From CAKRJP01 sp963634745 (lineage in GTDB: Bacteria; Bacillota; Clostridia; Lachnospirales; Lachnospiraceae): 64,000 nt of DNA. Position numbers and translations under genes: made by a program. Under the pieces are notes generated by a model. That model made no database searches. It was not told the origin of the DNA and saw only the letters and a list, made by a program, of their open reading frames with translations. The DNA lies in NCBI GenBank assembly GCA_963634745.1, contig CAVHCX010000005.1, positions 57,561 to 121,560 of the forward strand. The letters run 5' to 3'. How positions within the stretch are numbered: the stretch's first letter is position 1; each line of letters starts with the position of its first letter. This document shows positions 32,748 to 41,319 of this stretch, in pieces.

Positions 32748-33290
32748 ATGTCACGTATCGGAAGACATCCAGTAGCAATTCCTGCAGGTGTTACTGTAGA
32801 AGTTGCAGAGAAAAACAAAGTGACTGTAAAAGGTCCTAAGGGAACTCTTGAGAGAGAACTCCCAACAGAGATGGAAATTAAAGTAGAAGGCGCTGAGGTT
32901 GTTGTTACAAGACCTAATGATCTTAAGAAGATGAAATCTTTACATGGTCTTACAAGAACATTGATCAACAACATGGTAATCGGTGTTACAGAAGGATATG
33001 AGAAAGTTCTGGAAGTTAACGGAGTTGGTTACAGAGCTGCTAAATCCGGAAATAAATTAACATTAAATCTTGGATACTCTCACCCGGTTGAGATGGTAGA
33101 TCCTGAAGGCGTTGAGACAGTAGTTGAAGGCCAGAACAAGATCACTGTTAAGGGTATTGACAAAGAAAAAGTAGGCCAGTACGCAGCTGAGATCAGAGAC
33201 AAGAGAAGACCTGAGCCATATAAGGGCAAGGGTATCAAGTATGCTGATGAAGTTATTAGACGTAAAGTTGGTAAGACTGGTAAGAAATAA
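32748..33290 (+). CDS. rplF: 50S ribosomal protein L6
   Basis: L6 lies near the factor-binding site of the 50S subunit. I choose ATG 32748 (MSRIGRHPVAIPAGV), 9 bases from AGGAGG; an ATG two codons earlier is too close. The 180-residue product has GVGYRAAKSGNKLTLNLGYS and RRPEPYKGKGIKYADE. Confidence 0.98.
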   Translation: MSRIGRHPVAIPAGVTVEVAEKNKVTVKGPKGTLERELPTEMEIKVEGAEVVVTRPNDLKKMKSLHGLTRTLINNMVIGVTEGYEKVLEVNGVGYRAAKSGNKLTLNLGYSHPVEMVDPEGVETVVEGQNKITVKGIDKEKVGQYAAEIRDKRRPEPYKGKGIKYADEVIRRKVGKTGKK

Positions 33291-33307
33291 GTAAGGAGAG
33301 TGTGAAG

Positions 33308-33676
33308 ATGGTTAGCAAGAAAAGTAGAAGCGAAGTTCGCGTTAAAAAGCACAGAAGATTACGCAACCGTTTAAGTGGAACACCTGAGTGCCCACGTTTG
33401 GCTGTGTTCAGAAGTAATAATCATATGTATGCTCAAATTATTGACGATACAGTTGGAAATACCTTAGTTTCAGCATCTACCCTTCAGAAAGATGTAAAGG
33501 CTGAGCTTGAAAAGACTAACAACGTTGATGCAGCAGCATACTTAGGAAAAGTTATTGCTGAGAAGGCAATTGAGAAAGGTATTAAGGACGTCGTATTTGA
33601 TAGAGGCGGATTTATTTACCAGGGAAAAGTTCAGGCATTAGCAGACGCAGCTAGAGAAGCTGGGTTGAATTTCTAG
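33308..33676 (+). CDS. rplR: 50S ribosomal protein L18
   Basis: L18 binds 5S rRNA. ATG 33308 is preferred over the in-frame GTG two codons upstream because of AAGGAG spacing; the product has 122 residues. RLAVFRSNNHMYAQIIDD, VFDRGGFIYQGKVQALADAA and the basic N-terminus are typical. Confidence 0.97.
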   Translation: MVSKKSRSEVRVKKHRRLRNRLSGTPECPRLAVFRSNNHMYAQIIDDTVGNTLVSASTLQKDVKAELEKTNNVDAAAYLGKVIAEKAIEKGIKDVVFDRGGFIYQGKVQALADAAREAGLNF

Positions 33677-33690
33677 AAGGAGGAGCACAC

Positions 33691-34200
33691 ATGAGACAGG
33701 AACGTATTGATGCTAGTCAGTTAGAATTAGAAGAAAAAGTAGTATCAATTAAGCGTGTAACCAAAGTTGTTAAAGGTGGCCGTAATATGAGATTCACAGC
33801 TTTAGTAGTTGTTGGAGATGGTCAGGGACATGTTGGTGCAGGTTTAGGAAAGGCTACTGAGATTCCGGAAGCAATCCGTAAAGGAAAAGAGGATGCTGCT
33901 AAGAATCTTATCAAAGTAGCTTTAGATGAGAACGAGAGTATTACACATGATTTCATCGGTAAATTCGGCGGAGCTTCAGTTTTATTGAAGAAGGCACCGG
34001 AAGGTACCGGAGTTATCGCCGGTGGTCCGGCTCGTGCCGTTATCGAGATGGCAGGAATCAAGAACATCCGTACAAAATCTCTTGGTTCAAACAACAAGCA
34101 GAACGTAGTACTTGCTACAATCGAAGGATTACGTCAGGTTAAGACTCCGGAGCAGGTAGCTAAGCTTCGTGGTAAGTCTGTAGAAGAAATCTTAGGCTAA
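33691..34200 (+). CDS. rpsE: 30S ribosomal protein S5
   Basis: S5 helps set decoding accuracy and mRNA unwinding. The 169-residue product shows KVVSIKRVTKVVKGGRNMRF, GHVGAGLGKATEIPEAIRKG and GIKNIRTKSLGSNNKQNVV. AAGGAGGAG precedes the ATG; rpmD follows after 14 bases. Confidence 0.98.
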   Translation: MRQERIDASQLELEEKVVSIKRVTKVVKGGRNMRFTALVVVGDGQGHVGAGLGKATEIPEAIRKGKEDAAKNLIKVALDENESITHDFIGKFGGASVLLKKAPEGTGVIAGGPARAVIEMAGIKNIRTKSLGSNNKQNVVLATIEGLRQVKTPEQVAKLRGKSVEEILG

Positions 34201-34214
34201 GGAGGTAGAGAAGA

Positions 34215-34394
34215 ATGGCAGATTTAAAAGTAACATTAGTAAAATCACCAATTGGCGCTGTACCGAAGCATAAGAGAACTGTTGAAGCTTTAGGATTAAA
34301 GAAAGTGAATAAGACAGTTGTACTTCCGGACAATGCAGCAACCAGAGGAATGATCAAACAGGTTGAGTACATGTTGAAAGTTGAAGAAGCATAA
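34215..34394 (+). CDS. rpmD: 50S ribosomal protein L30
   Basis: This 59-residue protein begins MADLKVTLVKSPIGAVPKHK and continues with RTVEALGLKKVNKTVVL and RGMIKQVEYMLKVEE, the L30 pattern. It lies between rpsE and rplO, the expected place, with a GGAGGT site. It is short enough to be missed by length cut-offs. Confidence 0.96.
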   Translation: MADLKVTLVKSPIGAVPKHKRTVEALGLKKVNKTVVLPDNAATRGMIKQVEYMLKVEEA

Positions 34395-34416
34395 TATCAT
34401 ATAAGGAGGTGTCACA

Positions 34417-34857
34417 ATGGATTTATCAAACTTAAGACCTGCTGATGGAGCAAAGCAGAGCGATAATTTCAGAAGAGGTCGTGGACACGGTTCTGGAAAT
34501 GGTAAGACCGCTGGTAAGGGACACAAAGGTCAGAAGGCTCGTTCAGGAGCACCAAGACCAGGTTTCGAAGGTGGACAGATGCCATTATATAGAAGAATTC
34601 CTAAGAGAGGATTTACAAATAGAAATACTAAGACTATCGTTGGTATTAACGTAAGTGCTCTTGAAGTGTTCGATAATGATGCAGTAGTTTCAGTAGAGAC
34701 TTTAATCCAGCAGGGAATCGTTAAGAATCCTAAGGATGGAGTTAAGATTCTTGGAAACGGAGAATTAACAAAGAAACTTACTGTTCAAGCAGATGCATTT
34801 AGTGCAAGTGCTGTAGCCAAGATTGAGGCTTTAGGTGGAAAAGCAGAGGTGATCTAA
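34417..34857 (+). CDS. rplO: 50S ribosomal protein L15
   Basis: L15 is an assembly protein of the 50S core. The 146-residue product has the N-terminal MDLSNLRPADGAKQ, the glycine/arginine-rich stretch RRGRGHGSGNGKTAGKGHKG and EGGQMPLYRRIPKRGF. Its stop overlaps the secY start (TAATG). Confidence 0.98.
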   Translation: MDLSNLRPADGAKQSDNFRRGRGHGSGNGKTAGKGHKGQKARSGAPRPGFEGGQMPLYRRIPKRGFTNRNTKTIVGINVSALEVFDNDAVVSVETLIQQGIVKNPKDGVKILGNGELTKKLTVQADAFSASAVAKIEALGGKAEVI

Positions 34858-36173
34858 TGTTAGAAACGCTCCGTCGAGCATTTCAGACAAAAGATATCAG
34901 AAAGAAAATCTTATACACATTCTTTATGCTGATCGTTATACGTGTAGGATCTCAGCTTCCTACACCGGGTGTAAACAGTGAGTATATTCAGAATTTCTTT
35001 GCACAGAATACTGGGGAAGCGTTTAACTTGTTTAACGCTTTCACCGGTGGCTCTTTTGAACAAATGTCTGTATTTGCTCTTAGTATTACACCATACATCA
35101 CATCATCAATTATTGTGCAGCTTTTAACCATTGCGATTCCACAATTGGAAGAGATGCAAAAAGATGGTGAAGACGGAAGAAAGAAGATCGTTGCAATTAC
35201 AAGATACTTGACGGTTGGACTTGCTCTGTTTGAGTCCGGAGCCATGGCTATTGGATTTGGCCGTCAGGGATTGTTGACAGAATATAATTTTGTTAATTGT
35301 GTAATTGTTATTCTTACACTTACAGCGGGTTCTGCATTTCTTATGTGGATCGGTGAGAGAATTACTGAGAATGGTGTAGGAAATGGTATCTCTGTGGTAT
35401 TGGTAATTAACATTATTTCACGTATTCCAAGTGATTTATATTCTTTATATCAGCAGTTTATGCAAGGAAAGTCACTTGCCTCTGCAGGACTGGCTGCTCT
35501 TATTATTCTGGCGATTATCGTTGCTTTAGTAGTATTCGTAATCATCCTCCAGGATGGCGAGAGAAGAATTGCCGTACAATATTCACAGAAAGTAGTTGGA
35601 AGAAGAAGTTATGGCGGACAGTCAAGCAGTATTCCACTTAAGGTAAATACTGCCGGAGTTATCCCGATTATCTTCGCATCTTCATTAATGCAATTCCCGG
35701 TAATCATTGCTTCCTTTATGGGTAAGGGAAATGGTACAGGAATTGGCAGCGAGATTTTAAAGGGATTAAGCCAGAGTAACTGGTGTGATCCTGATAATAT
35801 TAAATATTCATGGGGATTGGTGGTTTACATCATCTTGACAGTATTCTTTGCTTATTTCTATACATCTATTACTTTCAATCCGTTAGAGATTGCAAATAAT
35901 ATGAAGAAGAGCGGAGGATTTATCCCTGGTATCAGACCTGGTAGACCTACAACCGAGTATCTGACAAAGATTTTGAACTATATTATCTTTATCGGTGCTT
36001 GTGGTCTGATTATGATTCAGATTGTTCCAATACTCTTTAATGGTTGGCTTGGAGCCAGCGTTTCCTTTGGTGGAACCTCACTGATCATTATTGTCAGTGT
36101 TGTATTAGAGACTTTGAAGCAGATCGAATCACAGATGCTGGTACGTAATTATAGAGGATTTTTGAATAGTTAA
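34857..36173 (+). CDS. secY: Protein translocase subunit SecY
   Basis: SecY is the channel of the general secretion system in the cytoplasmic membrane. The 438-residue protein has ten hydrophobic segments, the plug region after GSQLPTPGVN, ALSITPYITSSIIVQLL, and the cytosolic loop with VVGRRSYGGQSSSIPLKVN. AFNLFNAFTGGSFEQMSVFA is also typical. Its start overlaps rplO. Confidence 0.98.
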   Translation: MLETLRRAFQTKDIRKKILYTFFMLIVIRVGSQLPTPGVNSEYIQNFFAQNTGEAFNLFNAFTGGSFEQMSVFALSITPYITSSIIVQLLTIAIPQLEEMQKDGEDGRKKIVAITRYLTVGLALFESGAMAIGFGRQGLLTEYNFVNCVIVILTLTAGSAFLMWIGERITENGVGNGISVVLVINIISRIPSDLYSLYQQFMQGKSLASAGLAALIILAIIVALVVFVIILQDGERRIAVQYSQKVVGRRSYGGQSSSIPLKVNTAGVIPIIFASSLMQFPVIIASFMGKGNGTGIGSEILKGLSQSNWCDPDNIKYSWGLVVYIILTVFFAYFYTSITFNPLEIANNMKKSGGFIPGIRPGRPTTEYLTKILNYIIFIGACGLIMIQIVPILFNGWLGASVSFGGTSLIIIVSVVLETLKQIESQMLVRNYRGFLNS

Positions 36174-36176
36174 GAT

Positions 36177-36208
36177 TTTGACTCGCGGGAAGATTTTTTC
36201 GCGAGTTA
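36177..36208 (+). other. Inverted repeat in the secY-adk gap
   Basis: TTGACTCGCG near 36178 is complementary to CGCGAGTTAA near 36200 around GAAGATTTTTT. It is a hairpin without a following U-run, so it may be a weak terminator or a processing site inside the operon. Confidence 0.5.
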
Positions 36209-36234
36209 AAATGCTATAAGGAGGAATACCCAAA

Positions 36235-36879
36235 ATGAAAATCGTTATGTTAGGGGCACCAGGTGCCGGAAAAGGAACACAGGCAGCTAAAATTTCAGCA
36301 AAATATAGTGTCCCACACATTTCTACCGGAGATATTTTCCGGGCAAACATTAAAGAAGGAACCCCATTGGGAAAGAAAGCTAAAGAGTACATGGATCAGG
36401 GAATGCTTGTACCGGATGAGTTGGTTCTTGACCTTATTGTGGATCGTTTAGGAAAAGAAGATGCCAAGAATGGCTATGTATTGGATGGATTTCCAAGAAC
36501 CATTCCTCAGGCAAAGGCTTTAGATGAGGCGCTCACAAAGCAGGGAGAGAAGTTGGATGCAGCCATTGATATTTCTGTACCGGATGAGAATATTGTAAAT
36601 CGTATGTCCGGAAGAAGAGCTTGCCTAGGATGCGGAGCTACTTATCATTTGGTTTACGCAGCTCCTAAGACAGAGGGTGTTTGCGATGTTTGCGGAAAGG
36701 ATTTGATCCTTAGAGATGATGACAAGCCGGAGACGGTTACAAAACGATTGAATGTTTACCATGAGCAGACACAGCCATTGATCGATTATTATGATAAGGC
36801 AGGAATCTTAAAGACCATTGATGGAACCATTGATATCAACGATGTATTTAATAACATTGTAGCTATTTTGGGAGAGTAA
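36235..36879 (+). CDS. adk: Adenylate kinase
   Basis: Adk converts ATP and AMP to two ADP. The 214-residue product has the P-loop GAPGAGKGTQAAKI, the DGFPRTIPQAKAL block and a zinc-binding LID with C-x2-C pairs CLGCGATYH and CDVCGKDL, as in Gram-positive Adk. AGGAGG precedes the ATG. The secY-adk-map order is standard. Confidence 0.98.
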   Translation: MKIVMLGAPGAGKGTQAAKISAKYSVPHISTGDIFRANIKEGTPLGKKAKEYMDQGMLVPDELVLDLIVDRLGKEDAKNGYVLDGFPRTIPQAKALDEALTKQGEKLDAAIDISVPDENIVNRMSGRRACLGCGATYHLVYAAPKTEGVCDVCGKDLILRDDDKPETVTKRLNVYHEQTQPLIDYYDKAGILKTIDGTIDINDVFNNIVAILGE

Positions 36880-36884
36880 TCATT

Positions 36885-37649
36885 ATGCCAATTACAGTGA
36901 AATCAGCTCGGGAAATTGACTTAATGACAGAGGCTGGACGAATTTTAGGAATTGTTCACGACGAATTGGCCAAGGCAATATGTCCGGGAATGACTACAAA
37001 AGCGATTGATAAACTTGGTGAAGAGATTATCCGCAGTTACGGATGCATTCCTTCATTTCTTAATTATGAAGGATATCCGGCTTCTATCTGCGTTTCTATT
37101 AATGAAGAGATTGTTCATGGAATCCCCAGTGAACACCGTTTCTTGAGAGATGGAGATATTGTAAGTCTGGATGCAGGTGTGATTTATAAGGGATACCACT
37201 CCGATGCTGCCAGGACCCATGCCGTAGGTGAAATCAGTGAGGAAGCAAAGAAACTTATTCAGGTAACCAGAGAATGCTTCTTTGAAGGAATCAAGGAAGC
37301 GAGAGAGGGCAACCATCTCTTTGATATATCCGGTGCGATTGGAAGGTATGCCGAGTCCAGAGGTTACGGAGTTGTAAGAGACTTGTGCGGCCATGGGATC
37401 GGTACAGCTCTCCACGAAGCTCCGGAGATTCCTAATTATGAGATGAACCGAAAAGGCGTAATGCTAAAGGCGGGTATGACATTGGCCATCGAGCCTATGA
37501 TCAATATCGGAACCTGGAAAGTAGACTGGATGCCGGATGAGTGGACCGTGGTTACCAAGGATCGGTCTTTATCAGCTCATTATGAGAATACCGTTCTTAT
37601 AACGGATAAAGATCCGATTATCTTAAGTTTAGGACAGGATTTACCCTAG
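36885..37649 (+). CDS. map: Methionine aminopeptidase
   Basis: Map removes the N-terminal Met from new proteins. The 254-residue type I enzyme shows the metal ligands in context: Asp in VSLDAGVIYKGYHSDAARTH, His in LCGHGIGTALHEAPEIPN, Glu in LAIEPMINIG, and a final Glu in the ENTVLITD segment. It starts 5 bases after adk. Confidence 0.97.
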   Translation: MPITVKSAREIDLMTEAGRILGIVHDELAKAICPGMTTKAIDKLGEEIIRSYGCIPSFLNYEGYPASICVSINEEIVHGIPSEHRFLRDGDIVSLDAGVIYKGYHSDAARTHAVGEISEEAKKLIQVTRECFFEGIKEAREGNHLFDISGAIGRYAESRGYGVVRDLCGHGIGTALHEAPEIPNYEMNRKGVMLKAGMTLAIEPMINIGTWKVDWMPDEWTVVTKDRSLSAHYENTVLITDKDPIILSLGQDLP

Positions 37650-37694
37650 CAGTTATACTTACCTGTGATACAAATTTATTTGGAGAGGTGAACT

Positions 37695-37943
37695 GTGGAT
37701 AAATATAAGATTGGAATGCCGGTGATCTCTCTTGCAGGACATGATGCCGGTAATATTTATTTGATCGTGCGAAGCCATGAGAAGTATGTAGAGCTTGTGG
37801 ATGGGAAGATCAGAACCTTGGATCATCCAAAGAAGAAGAAAAAAAAGCATGTTCAGATCATTAAGGAACAATATGACATAGCTGCAGCAGATGATGTAGC
37901 CATTAAGAGAATCTTAAAAGTTAGAACTAAGAGTGCAAAATAA
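37695..37943 (+). CDS. KOW-domain RNA-binding protein (L14e-like)
   Basis: The 82-residue basic protein starts at GTG 37695 after GAGAGGTG. It looks like a KOW beta-barrel: KIGMPVISLAGHDAGNIYLI, then DGKIRTLDHPKKKKKKHVQI. Small proteins like this commonly sit between map and infA in Clostridia and are annotated as L14e/KOW RNA-binding proteins. Its role is unknown; ribosome association is a guess from context. Confidence 0.8.
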   Translation: MDKYKIGMPVISLAGHDAGNIYLIVRSHEKYVELVDGKIRTLDHPKKKKKKHVQIIKEQYDIAAADDVAIKRILKVRTKSAK

Positions 37944-37961
37944 CAGGAGGAATCGAGAAGT

Positions 37962-38180
37962 ATGTCAAAGGCAGACGTAATCGAAATTGAGGGAACTGTA
38001 GTTGAAAAATTGCCAAATGCCATGTTTCAGGTGGAATTAGAGAATGGACACCAGGTGCTGGCGCACATCAGCGGAAAACTTCGTATGAACTTTATCAAGA
38101 TCTTGCCGGGAGATAAAGTGACCTTGGAGCTTTCCCCATATGATCTTTCTAAGGGAAGAATTATCTGGAGAGATAAGTAA
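37962..38180 (+). CDS. infA: Translation initiation factor IF-1
   Basis: IF-1 occupies the 30S A site during initiation. The 72-residue OB-fold protein shows DVIEIEGTVVEKLPNAMFQV, ENGHQVLAHISGKLRMNFI and LSPYDLSKGRIIWRDK. AGGAGG precedes the ATG. Confidence 0.98.
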   Translation: MSKADVIEIEGTVVEKLPNAMFQVELENGHQVLAHISGKLRMNFIKILPGDKVTLELSPYDLSKGRIIWRDK

Positions 38181-38210
38181 AAAAGACAAATAAAAAGTAA
38201 AAAATAGCTA

Positions 38211-38263
38211 TTGACTAATACCCAGGAACAGTGATATTATATATAAGCATGTTTCTGGGTATT
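38211..38263 (+). promoter_or_regulatory. Internal promoter with an inverted repeat around its -10
   Basis: TTGACT at 38211-38216 and TATTAT at 38235-38240 form a good promoter with an 18-base spacer. AATACCCAGGAAC at 38217-38229 and GTTTCTGGGTATT at 38251-38263 are inverted copies with one mismatch, so the -10 lies between the two arms. It would drive rpmJ, rpsM and the alpha operon genes. Confidence 0.65.
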
Positions 38264-38375
38264 GCTTTGCCCAAATATCTGTGAGTTGCAGATTATATAT
38301 GGATAGAAGGCAAGCTAAGACAAGAAATCATGTAGAAGTATGAAGGCAAAAGCAATGGATGAAAGGAGGATCCCC

Positions 38376-38489
38376 GTGAAGGTTAGATCATCAGTAAAAC
38401 CAATTTGCGAAAAATGCAAAGTCATCAAGAGAAAAGGAAGCGTTCGTATTATTTGCGAAAACCCTAAGCACAAACAGAGACAGGGATAG
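38376..38489 (+). CDS. rpmJ: 50S ribosomal protein L36
   Basis: The 37-residue protein starts at GTG 38376 after AAGGAGGA. It begins MKVRSSVKPICEKCKVIKRK and has the zinc ribbon C-x2-C, a further Cys in RIICENPKH and a His five residues later. It lies between infA and rpsM as usual. It is below common length cut-offs. Confidence 0.96.
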   Translation: MKVRSSVKPICEKCKVIKRKGSVRIICENPKHKQRQG

Positions 38490-38763
38490 TCGTTTCTGTA
38501 ATCAATTAGGCGGCTGACAGTGGACACGCCAGGGCGTGTGTAGACTGTTTAATATACAAGGACACCTGTAGCCGGTGATTTCCTGGTATATTGCTTATAA
38601 TGCCGGCTCGTCATTACCGTTTATCTTAATTGAACGGTGGCCGGAAAGGGCATGGTTACCGAACATGCCTGGATGACTTGAGATATGCATCTCAATCGCA
38701 TCCCTATTTGGGACAGTATGCAAAAATGAAAGAACAAGAACAAGAAAATGGAGGAATAATCAC
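38490..38763 (+). ncRNA. Structured leader of the rpsM-rpoA operon (possible S4-binding leader)
   Basis: At least five stems are visible: ACACGC/GCGTGT capped on an ACAGT/ACTGT base (38517-38548); AATATAC/GTATATT with inner AGGA/TCCT and CACC/GGTG (38551-38591); ACCGTT/AACGGT (38616-38638); GGCATG/CATGCC (38649-38669); TTGAGAT/ATCTCAA (38679-38696). AGCCGG and CCGGCT (38570, 38603) could make a pseudoknot. S4 represses this operon in several bacteria, and S4 leaders of a Clostridia type are known. Assignment is by position and structure only. Confidence 0.65.
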
Positions 38764-39132
38764 ATGGCTCGTATTGCAGGTGTAGATTTACCAAGAGACA
38801 AACGTGTTGAAATCGGACTTACCTATATTTATGGTATTGGTAGACCGAGCGCAACTCGCATTTTAGAGGAAGCAGGAGTTGATCCTGATATTCGTTGTAG
38901 AGATCTTACTGACGAAGACGTTAAGAAGATTTCAGCAGTTATCGACGAGACACAGACTGTAGAAGGTGATCTTAGAAGAGAAATCGCTCTTAACATTAAG
39001 AGACTTCAGGAGATCGGATGCTACAGAGGAATTCGTCACAGAAAGGGACTTCCGGTTCGTGGTCAGAAGACTAAGACCAATGCAAGAACAAGAAAAGGTC
39101 CTAAGAGAACAGTAGCAAACAAGAAGAAATAA
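38764..39132 (+). CDS. rpsM: 30S ribosomal protein S13
   Basis: S13 bridges the subunits at the top of the head. The 122-residue product begins MARIAGVDLPRDKRVEIGLT, has YIYGIGRPSATRILEEAGV and CYRGIRHRKGLPVRGQKTK. It is the first coding gene after the structured leader, with a GGAGG site. Confidence 0.98.
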   Translation: MARIAGVDLPRDKRVEIGLTYIYGIGRPSATRILEEAGVDPDIRCRDLTDEDVKKISAVIDETQTVEGDLRREIALNIKRLQEIGCYRGIRHRKGLPVRGQKTKTNARTRKGPKRTVANKKK

Positions 39133-39171
39133 TTAATCATCATAAATAAGAAAGCGTAGGTTAGTTTTATT

Positions 39172-39567
39172 ATGGCAAAGAAAGTTACAAAGAAAGTGAC
39201 AAAGAAACGTGTCAAGAAAAACGTTGAACACGGACAGGCACATATCCAGGCATCTTTTAATAACACAATCGTAACATTAACTGATGCACAGGGAAATGCT
39301 CTTTCATGGGCAAGTGCTGGTGGTCTAGGATTTAGAGGTTCAAAGAAATCTACCCCTTATGCAGCACAGACAGCAGCTGAGACAGCAGCTAAGGCAGCAT
39401 TAGTACATGGCTTAAAGTCCGTTGACGTTATGGTTAAGGGACCAGGTTCAGGTAGAGAAGCAGCAATTCGTGCCCTTCAGGCATGTGGAATTAATGTAAC
39501 AAGCATTAAGGATGTAACACCTGTACCACACAATGGTTGCCGTCCACCAAAACGTAGAAGAGTCTAA
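39172..39567 (+). CDS. rpsK: 30S ribosomal protein S11
   Basis: S11 lies on the platform of the 30S subunit. The 131-residue product has a Lys-rich start, then ASFNNTIVTLTDAQGNALSW, SAGGLGFRGSKKSTPYAAQ and PVPHNGCRPPKRRRV at the end. The site before ATG 39172 is weak (TAGGTT), so translation may depend on rpsM. Confidence 0.98.
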   Translation: MAKKVTKKVTKKRVKKNVEHGQAHIQASFNNTIVTLTDAQGNALSWASAGGLGFRGSKKSTPYAAQTAAETAAKAALVHGLKSVDVMVKGPGSGREAAIRALQACGINVTSIKDVTPVPHNGCRPPKRRRV

Positions 39568-39615
39568 TTTTAGATATTCTTTTAATGGCGAAAAGAAATA
39601 GGAGGAACAATAAGC

Positions 39616-40209
39616 ATGGCAGTAAATAGAGTACCAGTTCTTAAAAGATGTAGATCCCTCGGTATGGATCCTGTTTATTTGGGAATTGATAAGAAGTCTA
39701 ACAGACAGTTAAAGAGATCAAGCAGAAAGATGAGCGAGTATGGTCTCCAGTTACGTGAGAAGCAGAAAGCTAAATTCATCTATGGTGTATTAGAGAAGCC
39801 TTTCAGAAATTATTATTTCAAGGCTCAGCGTATGAAAGGAATGACCGGTGAGAACTTAATGGTTCTTCTTGAGTCAAGACTTGATAACGTAGTATTCCGT
39901 CTTGGACTTGCAAGAACAAGACGTGAGGCAAGACAGATCGTTGATCACAAGCATGTTTTGGTTAACGGTAAGCAGGTAAACATTCCTTCTTACTTAGTTA
40001 AGGCCGGAGATGTTGTAGAGATCAAAGAAGCTAAGAAGAGCTCTGCAAGATACAAAGAGATCGTTGAGGTTACAGGCGGACGTCTTGTACCAGAGTGGTT
40101 GGAGGCTGATCTTGAGTCATTAAAGGGTACAGTTAAGGAGCTTCCAAGACGTGAAGCTATCGATGTTCCTGTAGATGAAATGTTGATCGTCGAGTTGTAT
40201 TCTAAATAA
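39616..40209 (+). CDS. rpsD: 30S ribosomal protein S4
   Basis: S4 starts 30S assembly and often represses its own operon. The 197-residue product shows KRCRSLGMDPVYLGI, RKMSEYGLQLREKQKAKFIY and the S4 domain ENLMVLLESRLDNVVFRLGL. Its presence here supports the leader at 38490-38763 being an S4 target. No zinc Cys cluster is present at the N-terminus. Confidence 0.98.
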   Translation: MAVNRVPVLKRCRSLGMDPVYLGIDKKSNRQLKRSSRKMSEYGLQLREKQKAKFIYGVLEKPFRNYYFKAQRMKGMTGENLMVLLESRLDNVVFRLGLARTRREARQIVDHKHVLVNGKQVNIPSYLVKAGDVVEIKEAKKSSARYKEIVEVTGGRLVPEWLEADLESLKGTVKELPRREAIDVPVDEMLIVELYSK

Positions 40210-40240
40210 TAATCCGTAAACACCACAGGAGGTGAACTTA

Positions 40241-41200
40241 GTGTTTGATTTTAATAAGCCAAATATCGAGATAACTGAAATTTCAGAAGATAAGAAATAT
40301 GGAAGATTTGTTGTAGAGCCTTTGGAAAGAGGTTATGGAACAACTTTGGGTAATTCCTTAAGAAGAATCATGCTTTCATCTTTGCCTGGAGCAGCAGTAA
40401 GTTCCGTAAAGATTGATGGAGTTCTTCATGAATTTAGTTCTATTCCTGGTGTTAAGGAAGATGTTACAGAGATTGTCATGAATTTGAAATCTCTGTCTAT
40501 CAAGAACTCATCTGAGACAGATGAGCCAAAGACAGCTTACATCGAGTTTGAGGGCGAAGGTGTAGTTACCGCTGCTGATATTCAGGTAGATCCTGATATT
40601 GAGATCATCAATAAGGATCAGGTAATTGCTACATTAAACGGTGGAGCAGACAGCAAGCTTTACATGGAACTTACTATTACAAAGGGTAGAGGATATGTAA
40701 GCTCAGATAAGAATAAGACGGAGGATATGTCTATCTCAGTGATTCCGATCGATTCTATCTACACACCGGTTGAGCGTGTAAACCTTACCGTAGAGAATAC
40801 TCGTGTAGGTCAGATTACAGACTATGACAAGCTTACATTAGATGTTTATACCAACGGAACCTTGCTTCCGGATGAGGCAGTAAGTTTGGCTGCTAAGGTA
40901 CTTAGTGAACATCTGAAGCTCTTTATCGATCTTTCAGAGGTTGCACAGGCAGCTGAGGTCATGATCGAGAAGGAAGACGATGAGAAGGAAAAAGTTCTGG
41001 AGATGAGCATTGACGAATTAGAATTATCTGTTCGTTCCTTTAACTGCTTGAAGAGAGCAGGCATCAACACTGTTGAAGAACTCACAAACAGAACTCCTGA
41101 TGATATGATGAAGGTACGTAATCTTGGACGTAAGTCCTTAGAGGAAGTACTGGCTAAGCTTGAAGAATTAGGTTTAAGCTTAAGCAGAGGTGAGGAGTAA
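40241..41200 (+). CDS. rpoA: DNA-directed RNA polymerase alpha subunit
   Basis: RpoA dimerises to start polymerase assembly, and its C-terminal domain reads UP elements and activators. I start at GTG 40241 (MFDFNKPNIEITEISEDK), 8 bases after AGGAGG. The 319 residues include RGYGTTLGNSLRRIMLSSLP and the C-terminal domain block SFNCLKRAGINTVEELTNRT and VRNLGRKSLEEVLAKLEELG. Confidence 0.98.
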   Translation: MFDFNKPNIEITEISEDKKYGRFVVEPLERGYGTTLGNSLRRIMLSSLPGAAVSSVKIDGVLHEFSSIPGVKEDVTEIVMNLKSLSIKNSSETDEPKTAYIEFEGEGVVTAADIQVDPDIEIINKDQVIATLNGGADSKLYMELTITKGRGYVSSDKNKTEDMSISVIPIDSIYTPVERVNLTVENTRVGQITDYDKLTLDVYTNGTLLPDEAVSLAAKVLSEHLKLFIDLSEVAQAAEVMIEKEDDEKEKVLEMSIDELELSVRSFNCLKRAGINTVEELTNRTPDDMMKVRNLGRKSLEEVLAKLEELGLSLSRGEE

Positions 41201-41230
41201 TCCTTAACTCGCATAGAGATTTAATGTATT

Positions 41231-41296
41231 CTGTCGGTAAGTCCGAAGGGCACGACAGAGCATTTGGCTAGTAAGCCCGAAGAGTATAACCAAGTG
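41231..41296 (+). repeat. Two tandem hairpins with the same loop motif between rpoA and rplQ
   Basis: CTGTCG/CGACAG (41231-41258) and CATTTGG/CCAAGTG (41261-41296) are adjacent stems. Both loops contain GTAAG(T/C)CCGAAG(G/A)G, at 41237-41250 and 41271-41284. The stems differ while the loops agree. Confidence 0.8.
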
Positions 41297-41319
41297 TTAA
41301 TTATGGAGGAAATTTTAAA

